From: Sciurus carolinensis
Taxonomy: Eukaryota; Chordata; Mammalia; Rodentia; Sciuridae
Assembly: GCF_902686445.1 (NCBI RefSeq)
Contig: NC_062217.1
Location: 86,733,758 to 86,797,757, forward strand
Reading direction: 5' to 3'
Length of the DNA: 64,000 bases
The translations under genes were made by a program, and so were the position numbers. Under the pieces are notes generated by a model. That model was given only the letters and a program-made list of their open reading frames with translations. It ran no database searches and was not told where the DNA came from. Of the stretch, positions 37,614 to 49,041 are shown one piece after another (within the stretch, counting starts at the first letter, position 1; each line of letters opens with the position of its first letter).

Positions 37614-37830
37614 TAGCCAAGCACAGTGGTGCACACTTGTAATCCTAGGTGTTTGGGAGGTTGAGTCAGGAGGATTGAGAGTTCAAAGCCAATCTCAGCA
37701 GCGGCGAGGTGCAAAGCAGTAAAGCAATGCAGTGAGACCCAGTATCTATATAAAATACAAAAAAGGGCTAGGGATGTGGCTCAGTGATTGAGTGTGTGTT
37801 CAATCCCTGATACAAAAATAAATAAATAAA
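37614..37830 (+). mobile_element. B1-dID SINE
   Basis: A full dimer: gccaagcacagtggtgcaca, caaagccaatctcagcag, then gggctagggatgtggctcag and an (AAAT)n tail. Confidence 0.9.
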
Positions 37831-38606
37831 GATGGTATTATTACAAATTTTAAGGTATATATTATGACTGGTTTAATATTAAATGAACACTGAACATTTA
37901 ACTCTTCATTTTTGTTGTTTGTCCTTTAACAGTTTCTTTCCTTTGGATAGCACATTCATAGACACAAAATAACTAGGTTACTAGAGTTTGGGTAATAACA
38001 GTGGATTTTTCTTTTTTTTGTGGTTGTTAGTCAACATGTCACAATGGTACATGTCTTCTAAATACTTCTGAAATACAGTTAAATGGAATCAAGTAAACCA
38101 AAACTGATATTTTTTTTTGTAGAACTAATATAGTATGCAAAACATATTTTAATACATTTATTAGAACCATGGCTAAAATTTTCTATTTTACTAAAGGGGG
38201 AGGAGAATAGGTTTTTAAGACTAATAATTAGCTGTTGGAACTATTTATATGTTTTTCATATATTTTCCTCTTGCAGTCAGTATTTTACTATTAACTTTCC
38301 ACGATTTTTATCATCCTATTTGACTCGTTTCCTCACCCCAGACTTCTTTTGCTCGCATTTGAAGTGCTTGCTGTCTTGAACAGCTGGAGCAGTACCACTC
38401 CCTAAGGACTGCAGTGCTCCTCTGAGTTGGAAGTGCTTGGCTGGGTTAACATTAAACATTTGACAATTCATTATGACAATTAACTACTATTTTTTCCTGT
38501 TGTTCTTTTACAGTCATTTTCCTGTGGATTGCACATTCATAAAATATGTTCTAGGACAATCTCTTTTCTCTCAAGGATGTTACTACATTATTAAAAGTAA
38601 TTTAGA

Positions 38607-39054
38607 TATAGGTTGAGCATCCCTAATCTGTAATGGACCAGAATCTGAAACTTTTGAGCACCAACATGATGCCACAATGGAAAATTCCACATATGACCTC
38701 ATGTTATGGGTCACCTTAAAATATATATTATTGCCAGGTATAGTATAGTAGTGCATGCCTGTAATCCCTGCAACTGGGGAGACCAAGGCAAGAGGAATTC
38801 AAGTTCAAGACCAGCCTCAGCAACTTAGCAACGTTTTGTCTTAAAAAACAAAAAAAAAAAAAAATTTGCTTCCAGTCCTTATGTATAAGGTATATGTGAA
38901 ACCTAAATGAATTTCATGTTTAGATTTGGGTCCCATCCCCCAAGATAACCCCACTGTGTATATACAAATATTCCAGAATCCCACTCCCTCAAAAATCACA
39001 AATCCAAAACACTTTTTGTCCTAGGCATTTTGGATAAGGTATGCTCAACCTATA
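38607..39054. mobile_element. MER2-type (Tigger-derived) DNA transposon, split by a B1
   Basis: The ends are perfect inverted repeats (taggttgagcat at 38609-38620 and atgctcaaccta at 39041-39052) flanked by TA, the target site of the Tigger/pogo group. Internal phrases match MER2-like elements: ttttgagcaccaacatgatg, tgacctcatgttatgggtca and gggtcccatcccc. It is non-autonomous and has no transposase frame. A B1 SINE sits inside it. Confidence 0.85.
38733..38864 (+). mobile_element. B1 SINE inside the MER2 element
   Basis: Typical B1 phrases are present (gtgcatgcctgtaatccctg, gaccagcctcagcaacttag), ending in an A-run, within the MER2 body. Confidence 0.85.
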
Positions 39055-39794
39055 TTAAAAAGCATATTTAATGTGAACGTTTTGTTGCAATCATGATATA
39101 GGGATATAAGCTAATAAGCTAACATGATATTAAGATACAATAAAGCTAACAAGAAAATACATGATTTTTAAAAATTGCATAGAGTCCATAACTGAATTCT
39201 AAGAATTGTTATATTTGCAAAAAGCATAGTTTGCTTTTGCTTAGTTAGAATATGAATGCTAGTTCTATAGTAGATATGGGTGACATGGAATATATGTTTC
39301 ATTCAACAAGTATTTGCTCCATTAAAAACCAAGGCAGCTAGCATGGGGTGCATGAGAAATGCTTCTGTCTTCTAGCAACCCCAGATCACTGGCAAAGGTT
39401 AGCCAGTAGTTTTAAAACAATGCAGGAAAGGTCTAAGGGAGAACAGGAAATGATGGTAAACATCAACAGGGGTAGTAGCACATTTATAATCAACTTGAGA
39501 CTTCTACTACATGAACATTGAGAGGCAGACAGAAGAAAGGAAAATTTAAGAATGCAAAATTGAATTCAAAGATATTGGAATCTTGTGGGTATGTTGGGAT
39601 TTGGGGTGGTAGAAATGTTCAAGTATCTTAGATGAGTATAGTTTGGGGGGAAAATGATCAGACAAGGCCCACATGAAGAAAGGCTGGGAGCTGATAAATG
39701 TGCACAAAGCTGATAGGAACCCAAAATGGGACTGAAAAACTAATAAGCAATGTAGAAGCCATTAGGGAATTTTGGTAATAGAAGGCCATTTATG

Positions 39795-39912
39795 TCAGAC
39801 ATTGTAGTAAGTTCTTGTAGTCTTAGCCACTTAAGAGGCAGAAGCAGGAGTTTGAGGCCAGCCTGGGCAATAGAGCAAGACCCTGTCTCTTCAAACAAAC
39901 AAACAAAAACCC
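39795..39912 (+). mobile_element. B1 SINE
   Basis: It contains ttgaggccagcctgggcaat and gagcaagaccctgtctcttc, with a (CAAA)n tail. Confidence 0.8.
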
Positions 39913-40029
39913 AACAGGCAGTATTCATATTCCTGTTTCAGATAAGTAGCAATTTGGGGAAAGAGGCATTTAAAGGATGCGTTTACAGGCAGGGTTGGAG
40001 AGAAGGACAGAGATCAAGACTTGCCAATT

Positions 40030-40078
40030 GGTCTTGGGGATGTGGCTCAGTGCTTGCCAGGTACCACTTGGTACCAAA
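40030..40078 (+). mobile_element. ID SINE fragment
   Basis: Only gtcttggggatgtggctcag and a few following bases remain. Confidence 0.5.
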
Positions 40079-40705
40079 GAGTCGACTTGGTGGATAATTA
40101 GATGTGAGTGGTTTGTATAAAAGAAATTAAAGATTTTTTACCTGATTGACAGGTGATTTTGGCATAGCCCACTTTTAAGTATAATTACTAGGGGATGAGG
40201 GTCAGGCCTTTTGACACTTCAAAAAGGTGTTCAGCATATAAACCCTGATGCTTACGAAAGGTCTTGACTGGATATTTTGATTATCATCAGTAAAGGAAAT
40301 GAAAATAGTGCAGGATTTATATAAATTAGGGTGCCTGAAATATCCTTATGCATCTATAAACTAAGCTATTTAGGTAGATCTTGGGTTAACAGGGACTCAT
40401 ATTACAATACATCTAATCCTTACTTCTTAGAAGTCTGTAATTGTGTTCATTAGATACAGAAACAAGCATGTTATGTTAAATACAGAGACATTTATTTAGA
40501 TGGTTTTATTTGTACTTGGTCAGTGGCCAGCATGAGGAAATGTGGAAACCAGAGGTGGGCTAACACTTAATACTTCTTATTCCTCAAACTAATAGTTACC
40601 TTAATAGCCCCTTGATTGTTATCATCTTTCAAATCCTCTTTGAGATCTTGAAATAACTCCTCATTACATCATTTTACCATTAAAATCTAATAAAATCAAC
40701 CAACC

Positions 40706-40885
40706 TTAGCAGGTCATAGTGGTGTCTGTAATCCCAGCTACCCAGGAATCTAAGACAAGAGGACCACAAGTTCAAGGCCAGCCTCAGCAACTGAGCAAGA
40801 CACTCACAAAATAAAAAAAGGTCTGGGAATGTAATTCAGAAGTAAAGTGCCTTTGGGTTCAATACCCAGACTCTGCCCCTCCCTT
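40706..40885 (+). mobile_element. B1-dID SINE
   Basis: It contains ggtcatagtggtgtctgtaa, gccagcctcagcaactgagc and a diverged dID half. Confidence 0.85.
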
Positions 40886-40929
40886 CAAAATAAAAAATAA
40901 AACAACAACACACACCAGCCTTCCAATAC

Positions 40930-41290
40930 TACATATCTGTAAACTTTTTTAATTTGAAAAATAATATATACCTGGTACACAAAATATGAAGTGTCACATT
41001 GGAAATGAATGTTAATTTATCGCTATCCACTGCACACCCAGCTTCTTTATCCAAGGGCAGACATTATTAGTAATTTCTTTTGTATCTTTCCAGAAGTTCC
41101 TATGCATTCAGACATTTGTTTATGTTCTTGATGTTTATACACATGCAAGCATGCTGTACCTACTTTTACTGTTATCTAATAATTTCCCTAATAATTTTGG
41201 AGATTGTTCCAAATACATGCATATGAGAAATTCCTTATTCTTTTTACACTATTCAGTATATACCAGATCTTTATTGGGTAGTGTTTAATT
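40930..41290 (-). mobile_element. Old L1-like 3' fragment
   Basis: The succession tttgtatctttccagaagttc, ttattctttttacactattc and gatctttattgggta resembles antisense 3' ends of old L1 families. It is diverged. Confidence 0.4.
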
Positions 41291-42039
41291 TATGCCCCCC
41301 CCTTATATAATATGTAATATGTCTTGGATGTATGTTATGGAAACACATGTCTGAACAGGTTAGGTCTTCTCATGGAATTTCTTGGTCATTTGGTCTGTAC
41401 ATATAATACATCTTTTTGTATATCCTGACTCTGGATAATGAAAATTTAACTTTGTTTTCTGCAGTCTCAACCAATACATAAAATCAATAAAGATCAGAAA
41501 TCTGATGGAATTGTTGCAGATGACAACAAAAGTTTGGAATTAAAAATTATAGATTGAATTTGGGAGAGCTCTGAAGCTAACTAGTAAGAACTCTGGAAAT
41601 CAAGAGATCCAACTCAATACTTGAGGGCTTGGGGGAATGAAAGAGTGCTTGTCTTTTGAGACCATATTATGAGTCATATTTTATCTCATTATGGTCAAGG
41701 AATAACCTAAAAGACTCTTGAGGACTTTAACTTGTACCTGAATGATCAGAGACTTCCAAAAGCTGGAAATACCCAAGATGGGGGATTATTCTTTAAAGGA
41801 GCAAAGGGGGAAATGTCTTATAGCAGAGACTTTTCCAATTTTTTTTTTTTCCCTCATCATTGTTTCCTCCATAGGAGCATTTTTAGACATTTTTTCCTAA
41901 TTGATTCCGCTTCAGTGAGAGGGACAAGCCAGATAACTGCTTATACACTTATCTGTTACATCTGTGTTTAGACAAAATAATAGAACTTTGTACCCACACC
42001 CCACTAACTTTCTCCCCCTTGTGGGTGATTATTGCCCCA

Positions 42040-42320
42040 CTGAGAAAGTGAGATTCAGAGCATTGCCCTTGTAAATAGTTGAGATCTTTTTCCCTCAATG
42101 AAATGGGAAATCATTGGAGAGGCTTGGGCCCAAGTAGTAGTAATGTGATCTAGTTTATGTTTTAGGATAGAACGGTTTTAGTTTCTCATGGAGAACTGAC
42201 CAGAAGGAGAGCCAAATGAAAGCAGTGGACCATTTAGACCAGTAAGGAGAGATGAGAGAGGTGATGGTGGCTTGTCTGTAATAACTACTACTGAAGAAAG
42301 TTACATAAGAGGAGATAGAA
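42040..42320 (+). repeat. Ancient interspersed repeat, family not named
   Basis: The order gggaaatcattggagaggct, taatgtgatctagtttatg, accagtaaggagag and gagaggtgatggtggcttg is that of a common old mammalian repeat. I cannot assign the subfamily. Confidence 0.4.
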
Positions 42321-42337
42321 TAAAGTGGATATACTGG

Positions 42338-42470
42338 GCCAGAGTTGTGGTTCAGTGGTGGAGTACTTGCCTGGCCCATGTGAGGCACTGGGTTCTAACC
42401 TTAACACACATAAAAATAAACAAATAAAGGTATTGTGTGCATCTACAACTAAAAAATATTTTTTAAAAAA
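42338..42470 (+). mobile_element. ID SINE with complete squirrel-type tail
   Basis: The body (gttgtggttcagtggtggag) is followed by aataaaggtattgtgtgcat and ctacaactaaaaaatatttt, a tail phrase diagnostic of sciurid ID elements. Confidence 0.9.
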
Positions 42471-42477
42471 TGGATAC

Positions 42478-42687
42478 AGTGCCCGGCATGGTGGTGCATG
42501 CCTGTAATTGCAGCTGCTCAGCAGACTGAGATAGAATCATGAGTTCAAAACCAGCCTCAGCAAGGGCAAGGTGCTAAGCAATTCAGTGAAACCCTGTCTC
42601 TGAATAAAGTACAAACTAGGGCTGGGGATGTGGTTCAGTGATTGAGTGCCCCTGAGTTCAGTCCCCACCCCCCACCCCCCAAAAAAG
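42478..42687 (+). mobile_element. B1-dID SINE
   Basis: A full dimer from gcccggcatggtggtgcatg to gagttcagtccccaccccc, directly after the preceding ID. Confidence 0.9.
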
Positions 42688-42796
42688 GGACATCAGTAAA
42701 TTGTGTCTTTAATATTAACGTACCTTCTAGGAAAAAGTTGCCTACAGAACTGGAACTGTAGGAAACATTGGGAAATGAGAAACTCAATTTTTATTT

Positions 42797-42890
42797 TGAT
42801 CCTTGCTGGGGTACTCACATGGCCTTGAATTTAGAATCCTGTTTCAGCCCCTGGAGTACCTCAGATTACAAGCTTTTGTGACTGTGCCTA
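42797..42890 (-). mobile_element. B1 SINE fragment
   Basis: The reverse complement gives aggcacagtcacaaaagctt and a shortened B1 body. Confidence 0.65.
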
Positions 42891-44045
42891 TTATTTTCTT
42901 ATGCTTTAATTTTGTTTTGTTTTTTTAAATTTTGTGTTTTACAGTTTTTAGTCTAAATTTTTCAAACCTTGTTACCAACACAAATTCCTGCATTTTAAAA
43001 ATGTGACAAACTTTTAAAACAAAAATGTTTTTCGACTTCGCAGTTCTTTTTTAGAAGATGTGTTGGCAATCTGTGTTAAGCCAAATTGCTAAAACATTTA
43101 ACTGTATTTTTACATTAGTACAGTTGTTGGGATGTCTTGTTATTTAGAAGTCTTGTACATCAGTGAGTGTGTGATGAATGCACCAGATGAAAGAATTCTT
43201 ACTGATATATGATCATATTGCCTCTTCACTGATTTCATTTAATATATTTAAATAACTAATAGCATATTATCTTGTATGATGTTTACTTAATTTCCCATAG
43301 TACAATATTTATTTAGTATAAATGAATATATAACAAATTATGCAAAAAATTGTTTTTCCTAACAAGTTGACTTCCATGTTATCTTCAATATAGATAAGAA
43401 GATACTGTTTTTAAGTGGTTTTAAATGTATGGTGAAAAATGTTGCACATCAGTTGATAATCTGTTTCCAGTATTGTTTTTTTACCTCTGAACGTGGTTGA
43501 TACATTAAATTCATGTAAGTAAATAAGTACCTGTGGGGTTCTTGGATGGAGTTTTGCTTGAAATAATTACCTTTTAACAAAAATAGTGAAGTCTATTCGG
43601 GTAAGTTCATAGTGTTTATGTTATCCTGAACTAAAAATGCAATTTATTGTTACTGTGGTCCAGCTTGTAACCCTGATTATGCACTGATAAAGGATAAATT
43701 TCCCTTGACTTTTTGTTTGGTATTTTGATTGAGAAACTTTGTGTGATCACTAGAGGATAATGTAATGCTGAACTTTGTTTTTGAAATGCCTTTGTGTAGG
43801 AATTTGGGGACAGAAATAAGGTTGATAAATTTGTTGATATCTTTCACTGTCTACTGTTATTTCTCTTATTATAGGGCAGTAAAGCAAATGCATTTTTCAA
43901 GACCCATTTCCATATTGCTTGAACTTGCCCATTTCTCTTGAACTGAGAATTTTTCTTTGAAGTCATTAATAATAATGTTTGACAAAACAGTCAATTTATA
44001 TATTTGATTTTAAATGTCTTATTGTACTTTATATATATTTTTATT

Positions 44046-44096
<51 letters not shown>

Positions 44097-44100
44097 TTTT
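44046..44100. repeat. (TTTA)n microsatellite
   Basis: About 13 tandem TTTA units with almost no interruption. Confidence 0.95.
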
Positions 44101-44282
44101 TTGATAACTACAGCAAATGTTACCTCATGACCTTCCAGGGGAAAGATACTATTTCTATGTTAGCATTGTAGTTAGAATGCTTTGATATTTTTCTTTAGTA
44201 TTTTTCTAAATATCGAAGTCATTTTTAATATAAATGATTCTTACCTATGTATTTGAACATGATCTTATTTTAGGTACTTCTT

Positions 44283-44540
44283 TGGGGGGTTGGTTTTAAA
44301 ACTGGGGTTTAACCTAGTATTTGCTAGGCAAGCACTCTATCACTGAGCTACCAGTAGCTCTATAGGTACTTTTTCTTTTTTGGCGGGAGCGGGACTGAAC
44401 CCAGGGATGCTCTACATAGTACATCCTCAGTACTTTTTATTTTTTGAGATTGGGACTCACCAAGTTATTTAGGCTATTGATCTTCCTTCCTCAGTCTGCA
44501 GAGTTGCTGGGATTATAGTTGTGTGCCACCATACCCAACC
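44283..44540 (-). mobile_element. Adjacent ID and B1-dID SINEs
   Basis: An ID at 44283-44362 (tgctaggcaagcactctatc, actgagctacc) lies directly before a B1-dID at 44378-44540. Both read on the - strand. Confidence 0.8.
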
Positions 44541-44639
44541 CATGCTTGTTTCTTAATTTTCAGTGGCTATGTGAACTTTAAAATAATATTCTCTTTAGTT
44601 AAAAAAAAATTAAAATTTTGCTCTTTAAAACTTCGGACT

Positions 44640-44952
44640 AGCCTGTGACAGCTCAGTTTTTGTAAAGTGGAGATTTTATGAACTTATTTCTAGTCAATCC
44701 ATCCTACATCATAGATAACTACTATTTTATTTTGATCACTGTAGATTAGTTTGCTTGTTTTTGAACTTCATATCAATAGACTTACTTTTCCCCCTTTTGC
44801 TTCTTACACTTAACATAGTATTTGAAATTCATTATGTTGTTGCATATGGCAATGTCAGTGATTCCATGTTTTTTAACAGAATGAATATGCCACATTTTTT
44901 GTCTTTTTTAAAAAATATTTTTTAGTTGTAGATGGACACAATGCATTTATTC

Positions 44953-44983
<31 letters not shown>

Positions 44984-45630
44984 TTTGGTGCTGGGGATTG
45001 AACCCAGGGCCTTGTGCTTGTGAGGCAAGCACTCTACCAACTGAGCTATCTCCCCAACCCTTATTTTATTTACTTTTATGTGGTTCTGAGGATCAGACCC
45101 AGTGCCTTACACATGCTAGGTGAATGCTCTACCACTGAACCACAACCCCAGCCCTCTCACTCTTCTTTTGATAGACTCTTTGGGTAGTTTCCAGTTTGAT
45201 GGATATTATGAATAAAGCTGCTGTGAAGCCTCATGTTGCAGCCATTTATATATTCATTTTTTGTTTGGTGAAAATATCTAGGAGAATTGCTGAGTATAGG
45301 GTAGGTGTGTTTCTTAGAAACTGCCGTTTTTCAAAAGTGTCCTATTTTATATTCTCACAGGCAATGCATGTGCTTTCGTAGTGTTTTACATCATTGTCAA
45401 CACTCAAATCATCAGTCGTGTTAATTTTAGCAACTCTAGCAAACATGTAGTTTGTCTCATTTTAGTTTCAGTTTTCACCCTTGATATTGTCTGGTGTCAA
45501 ATACCTCTTCATTTAACCCTTTTTTTATGTGTGAAGGGGAGCATTCAGTTATCCTTTTTTGAAGATACTACTTCTGCTTTTCCCTTACTGCTGTTTAACT
45601 AGGTTGTGTGATTTCATTGCCATCTGATGT
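44640..45630 (-). mobile_element. L1M 3' end (old L1), split by two ID SINEs
   Basis: Antisense L1M phrases are present: attatgttgttgcatatggc, ggtagtttccagtttgatgg, tattatgaataaagctgctg and gaaactgccgtttttcaaaa. The ID pair at 44905-45156 interrupts it. Confidence 0.75.
44905..45156 (-). mobile_element. Two tandem ID SINEs inside L1M
   Basis: The first, at 44905-45060, has the long tail (tttagttgtagatggacaca and (ATTT)n). The second is at 45061-45156. Both are in the same orientation. Confidence 0.88.
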
Positions 45631-46090
45631 AGGATCAGTTGATCAATTTATCTATTTTTAACTTACGATGTAAAATGAGTTAATGCAGAGATAGCTTTAT
45701 TAGAACGCTGAAAAGCCAGAAGATGTTGGGAATACAGAATGTTCCTATTTGGACTTTTCCTTCTTGCAAAATATGATCTAAAGATGAACTTCTTTTTAAA
45801 GGTTATCCAACTGTTCAATTAACTGACTTTATATTCTAATATGTTATCATTTGTTCATACTTTTAAGTATATCAAAAAGCAGGATGTACCTGTGGATGTA
45901 TTTTCATTTGTCTCACAAATGTTTTCACGGCATTTGCTTAAGTTTCTCTGGAAAATGTTGACTTTTGACTTTCTAATTTTTTATGCTGTTATTGCTCAAT
46001 CACTATTTCCCTATAACATTTGAAGATATATTCTTTGTTGAATAGAAAGAATCTATTAACACTGGAATAAAATAACCAGTGAAAAGCACA

Positions 46091-46182
46091 CTCACCTTTT
46101 TCCTTTTTCCTTTTCTTCTTGTCCTCCTCTATTTTCTTTCTCTCTCATCCCCCCCCCCCCCCCCTCTCTTTCTCTCTCTTTG
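46091..46182. repeat. Pyrimidine tract with C16
   Basis: A CT-rich simple sequence containing 16 consecutive C at 46149-46164. Confidence 0.9.
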
Positions 46183-46321
46183 TGGTACTGGGGATGGAAT
46201 CCAGGGCCTCATTCATGCTAAGTAAGTGCTCTACTGCTGAGATACACCCCCAACCCTTCTTATTTTTACTTACTTGCGGGGATTTAACCTAGGATCACTA
46301 TACCACTGAGCCACATCCCCC

Positions 46322-46361
<40 letters not shown>

Positions 46362-46463
46362 AGGCAGGGTCTTGCTAAATTGCTTATGTTGGCCTTGACG
46401 TTGTGATCTTGCCTAAGCCTCTCAAGTAAATGGGATTACATGTGTGTGCTACCATGCCTGGCC
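46180..46463 (-). mobile_element. ID followed by a B1-dID with an expanded A36 linker
   Basis: The ID is at 46183-46257. The B1-dID is at 46275-46463, and the A-rich linker between its halves is a 36-base T-run on the + strand (46325-46360). Confidence 0.85.
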
Positions 46464-46639
46464 CACTTACATATTTTCACTGTTCTGAATTGCCTGTAAG
46501 TAGCAGTTTTATAATTTATTGCTTTAGCATCAAGTATTGTAGTTTGTATCTTTGGCATGAAAGCAGAGGATCACACTCAGTTGAGAACATGTCATGTTTG
46601 ATAACATGTTTGATAACCTGGTAACATGAAAGGAGTGAA

Positions 46640-46793
46640 CTCCTTTCACTCAGCCTGGGAGAATGTTAGGGGTATTGTTACATAGTTGGCTATTCTCTTT
46701 AAAATGTACCTTCTTAAATATTTTATTCCTTAACTCATAAAAGCATATGTGATGCTGACCAAATTTTTGACTGTATGAAAAATTTCTCTCTAC
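46640..46793 (+). repeat. Local duplication, copy 1
   Basis: About 150 bases starting ctcctttcactcagcctggg are repeated 556 bases downstream. About six differences are visible, most of them in the last third. Confidence 0.92.
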
Positions 46794-47195
46794 CTCTCAA
46801 ATCTACAAATTTCAGAATGTCCATTTCTTGGAAGGGAATCCTGATGAATAATGAGTGTGCTAATGGAAAATGCCATTCTTCATGACTTGAAACCACAGGC
46901 ATCTACTTTAGAGGAAATGGTTGCCTTTTGAATGATTTTTATAGTAAGGTATTCATCAATAACCATCATTAATAAAATCCTGTTTCCTGAGGTTTCTTGA
47001 GTTTTTACAATACACGTGTTGTAATTTGGGCAGTTCAACCTCCAGGCTGCTCAATTATATTTCAATTATATATTATCTACTTTGTATACATGTCTACCTT
47101 AGAATTTATTTTAACAATATATATTAAATAATATATATTGTATGTAATACACACATAATAGTAGGCTTATGTACTTAGTGGGATTATAAAGGTAT

Positions 47196-47346
47196 CTCCT
47201 TTCACTCAGCCTGGGAGAATGTTAGGGGTATTGTTACATAGTTGGCTATTCTCTTTAAAATATACCTTCTTAAATATTTTATTCCTTAACTCATAAAAGC
47301 ATATGTGATGCCGACTATATTTTTGACCGTATGAAAATTTCTCTAC
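47196..47346 (+). repeat. Local duplication, copy 2
   Basis: The direct-orientation partner of 46640-46793. Sequences on either side do not match, so this is not the edge of a longer tandem repeat. Confidence 0.92.
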
Positions 47347-47497
47347 TTAATCTTAGGGTATTGGTTAGTGGAACCTTTTTTTTCCACTTTTAACAATTCA
47401 TATGGTTTGGAATAAAAGGGGAAAGTCAAACATTAACATGTCCGTAGTTCTTATTGCCTGAATTTTTTTTTAATTCTTAAATTAAAGACAAACTACT

Positions 47498-47586
47498 GGG
47501 GCTGGGGAGATAGCTCAGCTGGTAGAGTGCTTGCCTCACAAGCACAAGGCCCTGAGTTCGACCCCCAGTACCGCAAAAAAAAAAAA
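47498..47586 (+). mobile_element. ID SINE, young, with intact pol III boxes
   Basis: The A box tagctcagctgg is at 47511-47522 and the B box gagttcgaccc at 47554-47564. It is flanked by aaagacaaactact at 47484-47497 and 47587-47600. Confidence 0.93.
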
Positions 47587-47801
47587 AAAGACAAACTACT
47601 TTGTTCCAAAGTGGTGTCATGTAGTCTTATTACATGTATTAATGTTTTAAGATTTCAGCTAAGGAGTGTGCCATCCCCCCACTCCTGGCCTTATTTGGCA
47701 GTGTCACTTTGGAGATAACTGTTTTTCAGGATCAGAAAATACTAAGTCCATCTGCCTTTGTGTATCAATTTTCCAGAATTTTACAGATTTTAAAATTAAA
47801 T

Positions 47802-47900
47802 GGCTGTATTGGCATGTACGTGTAGTTTCAGCCACTCCAGAGAGTTGGGCAGGAGGATCGCTTGAATCCAGCCTGGACTCATTAAAAAACAAAACAACCC
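47802..47900 (+). mobile_element. B1 SINE
   Basis: It contains ggcaggaggatcgcttgaat, then ccagcctggac, and a short tail. Confidence 0.7.
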
Positions 47901-47971
47901 TTCAAATTACAGCTATCATTAAATAGATGTACAGTAACTCACTGCAATTTTATCAGGTTTGATTACAGTGC

Positions 47972-48165
47972 ATTGTACAGGTGGTGCAGCCTATAATCCT
48001 AGTGACTTGGGAGGCTGTAACAGTAGGATCATAACTTTTGAGGCCAGTCTGGGCAATTTAGTGAGACCCTGTCCCCAAATAAGCAAAAATTAAAAGAGCT
48101 GGAGATGGAATTTAGTGGCACCTTGTCTCTGGATTCAGCCCAATACCCCAAAAGAAAACAAAAAC
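47972..48165 (+). mobile_element. B1-dID SINE
   Basis: It contains aggtggtgcagcctataatc, ttgaggccagtctgggcaat and a dID half (gagctggagatggaatttag). Confidence 0.85.
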
Positions 48166-48202
48166 AATGCAGTATATTGTAAACCTCATCACCCTAGGAC
48201 TT

Positions 48203-48286
48203 GTTTTTGGTTTGGTACTAGGGATTGAACATGGGGCCTTGTGTAGGCTAGGCAAGTGCTCTATCCCTGAGCCAGATCCCAACTCC
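48203..48286 (-). mobile_element. ID SINE
   Basis: It reads in reverse as gagggatagagcacttgcct, with acatggggcc nearby. Confidence 0.82.
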
Positions 48287-48318
48287 CTAGTGGCTTATTT
48301 TTTAATATTGAATATGTT

Positions 48319-48622
48319 TTTTGGGGGGAGTCCTGGGGATTGAACTCAGGGGCAGTTGATCACTTAACCACATCCTCAGCCCTATTTTTTCAAAAAATTG
48401 TTTTAGTTGTCAATGGACATTTATTTATATGTGGTGCTGAGAAACAAACTCAGTGCCTCACACAGGCTAGGCAAGCGCTCTACCATTGAGCTATAACCCC
48501 AGGCCCCAGTCCTATTTTGTATTTTATTTAGAGACAGGGTTTCACTGAGTTGCTTAGCACCTTGCTTTTGCTGAGGTTGACTTTGAACTTGAGATCCTCC
48601 TGCTTCAACTCCTGAACTACTG
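48319..48622 (-). mobile_element. B1-dID SINE split by an ID SINE
   Basis: The dID half (48319-48391) and the B1 half (48507-48622) are separated by a complete ID at 48392-48506, in the same orientation, with its own long tail (gttttagttgtcaatggaca). Confidence 0.85.
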
Positions 48623-48757
48623 GGTGAATATATGTATTAAGTCACACTTTGACTAAATGTTGACAACTAACTTGGTAAATTCTAAAGATTATCTTTCCAA
48701 GTTCCATTAGATTTGTTGCCTTATAAATTGCAGATTGTTTTGAAAAGTTGAAAAGTC

Positions 48758-48889
48758 TTAATTTTTTTTTAAATAAGTTTTTAGTTGTCAGTGGACCTTT
48801 ATTTTTATTATGTGTGGTGCAGAGAATTGAACCCAGTGCCTCACACATGCTAGGCAAGCACTCTACTACTGAGCTACAACCCCCAGCCC
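48758..48889 (-). mobile_element. ID SINE with long tail
   Basis: The tail tttagttgtcagtggacctt precedes the ID body in reverse. Confidence 0.88.
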
Positions 48890-48904
48890 TTAATTAACAT
48901 TTAA

Positions 48905-49029
48905 AAATACATATATGTTTTTTATTTGTCAGTGGATCTTTATTTATTTACGTGCAGTGCTGAGGATCGAACCCAGGGCCTCAAACATGCCAAACAAGTG
49001 CTCTACCACTGAGCAAGGACCCCAGCCCT
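48905..49029 (-). mobile_element. ID SINE inserted beside the previous one
   Basis: A second ID with a long tail. The short repeat taattaacattt at 48891-48902 and 49030-49041 marks its insertion. Confidence 0.85.
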
Positions 49030-49041
49030 TAATTAACATTT

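Noticed and set aside
39792..40097. 101-codon open frame
   Set aside because: It runs through a B1 SINE and an ID fragment, so the translation is repeat-derived.
44046..44100. CRISPR-like or regulatory tandem array
   Set aside because: It is a plain (TTTA)n microsatellite without spacers.
47511..47564. tRNA gene (A and B boxes present)
   Set aside because: The A-tail and target-site duplications show a tRNA-derived ID SINE. There is no proper acceptor stem closure.
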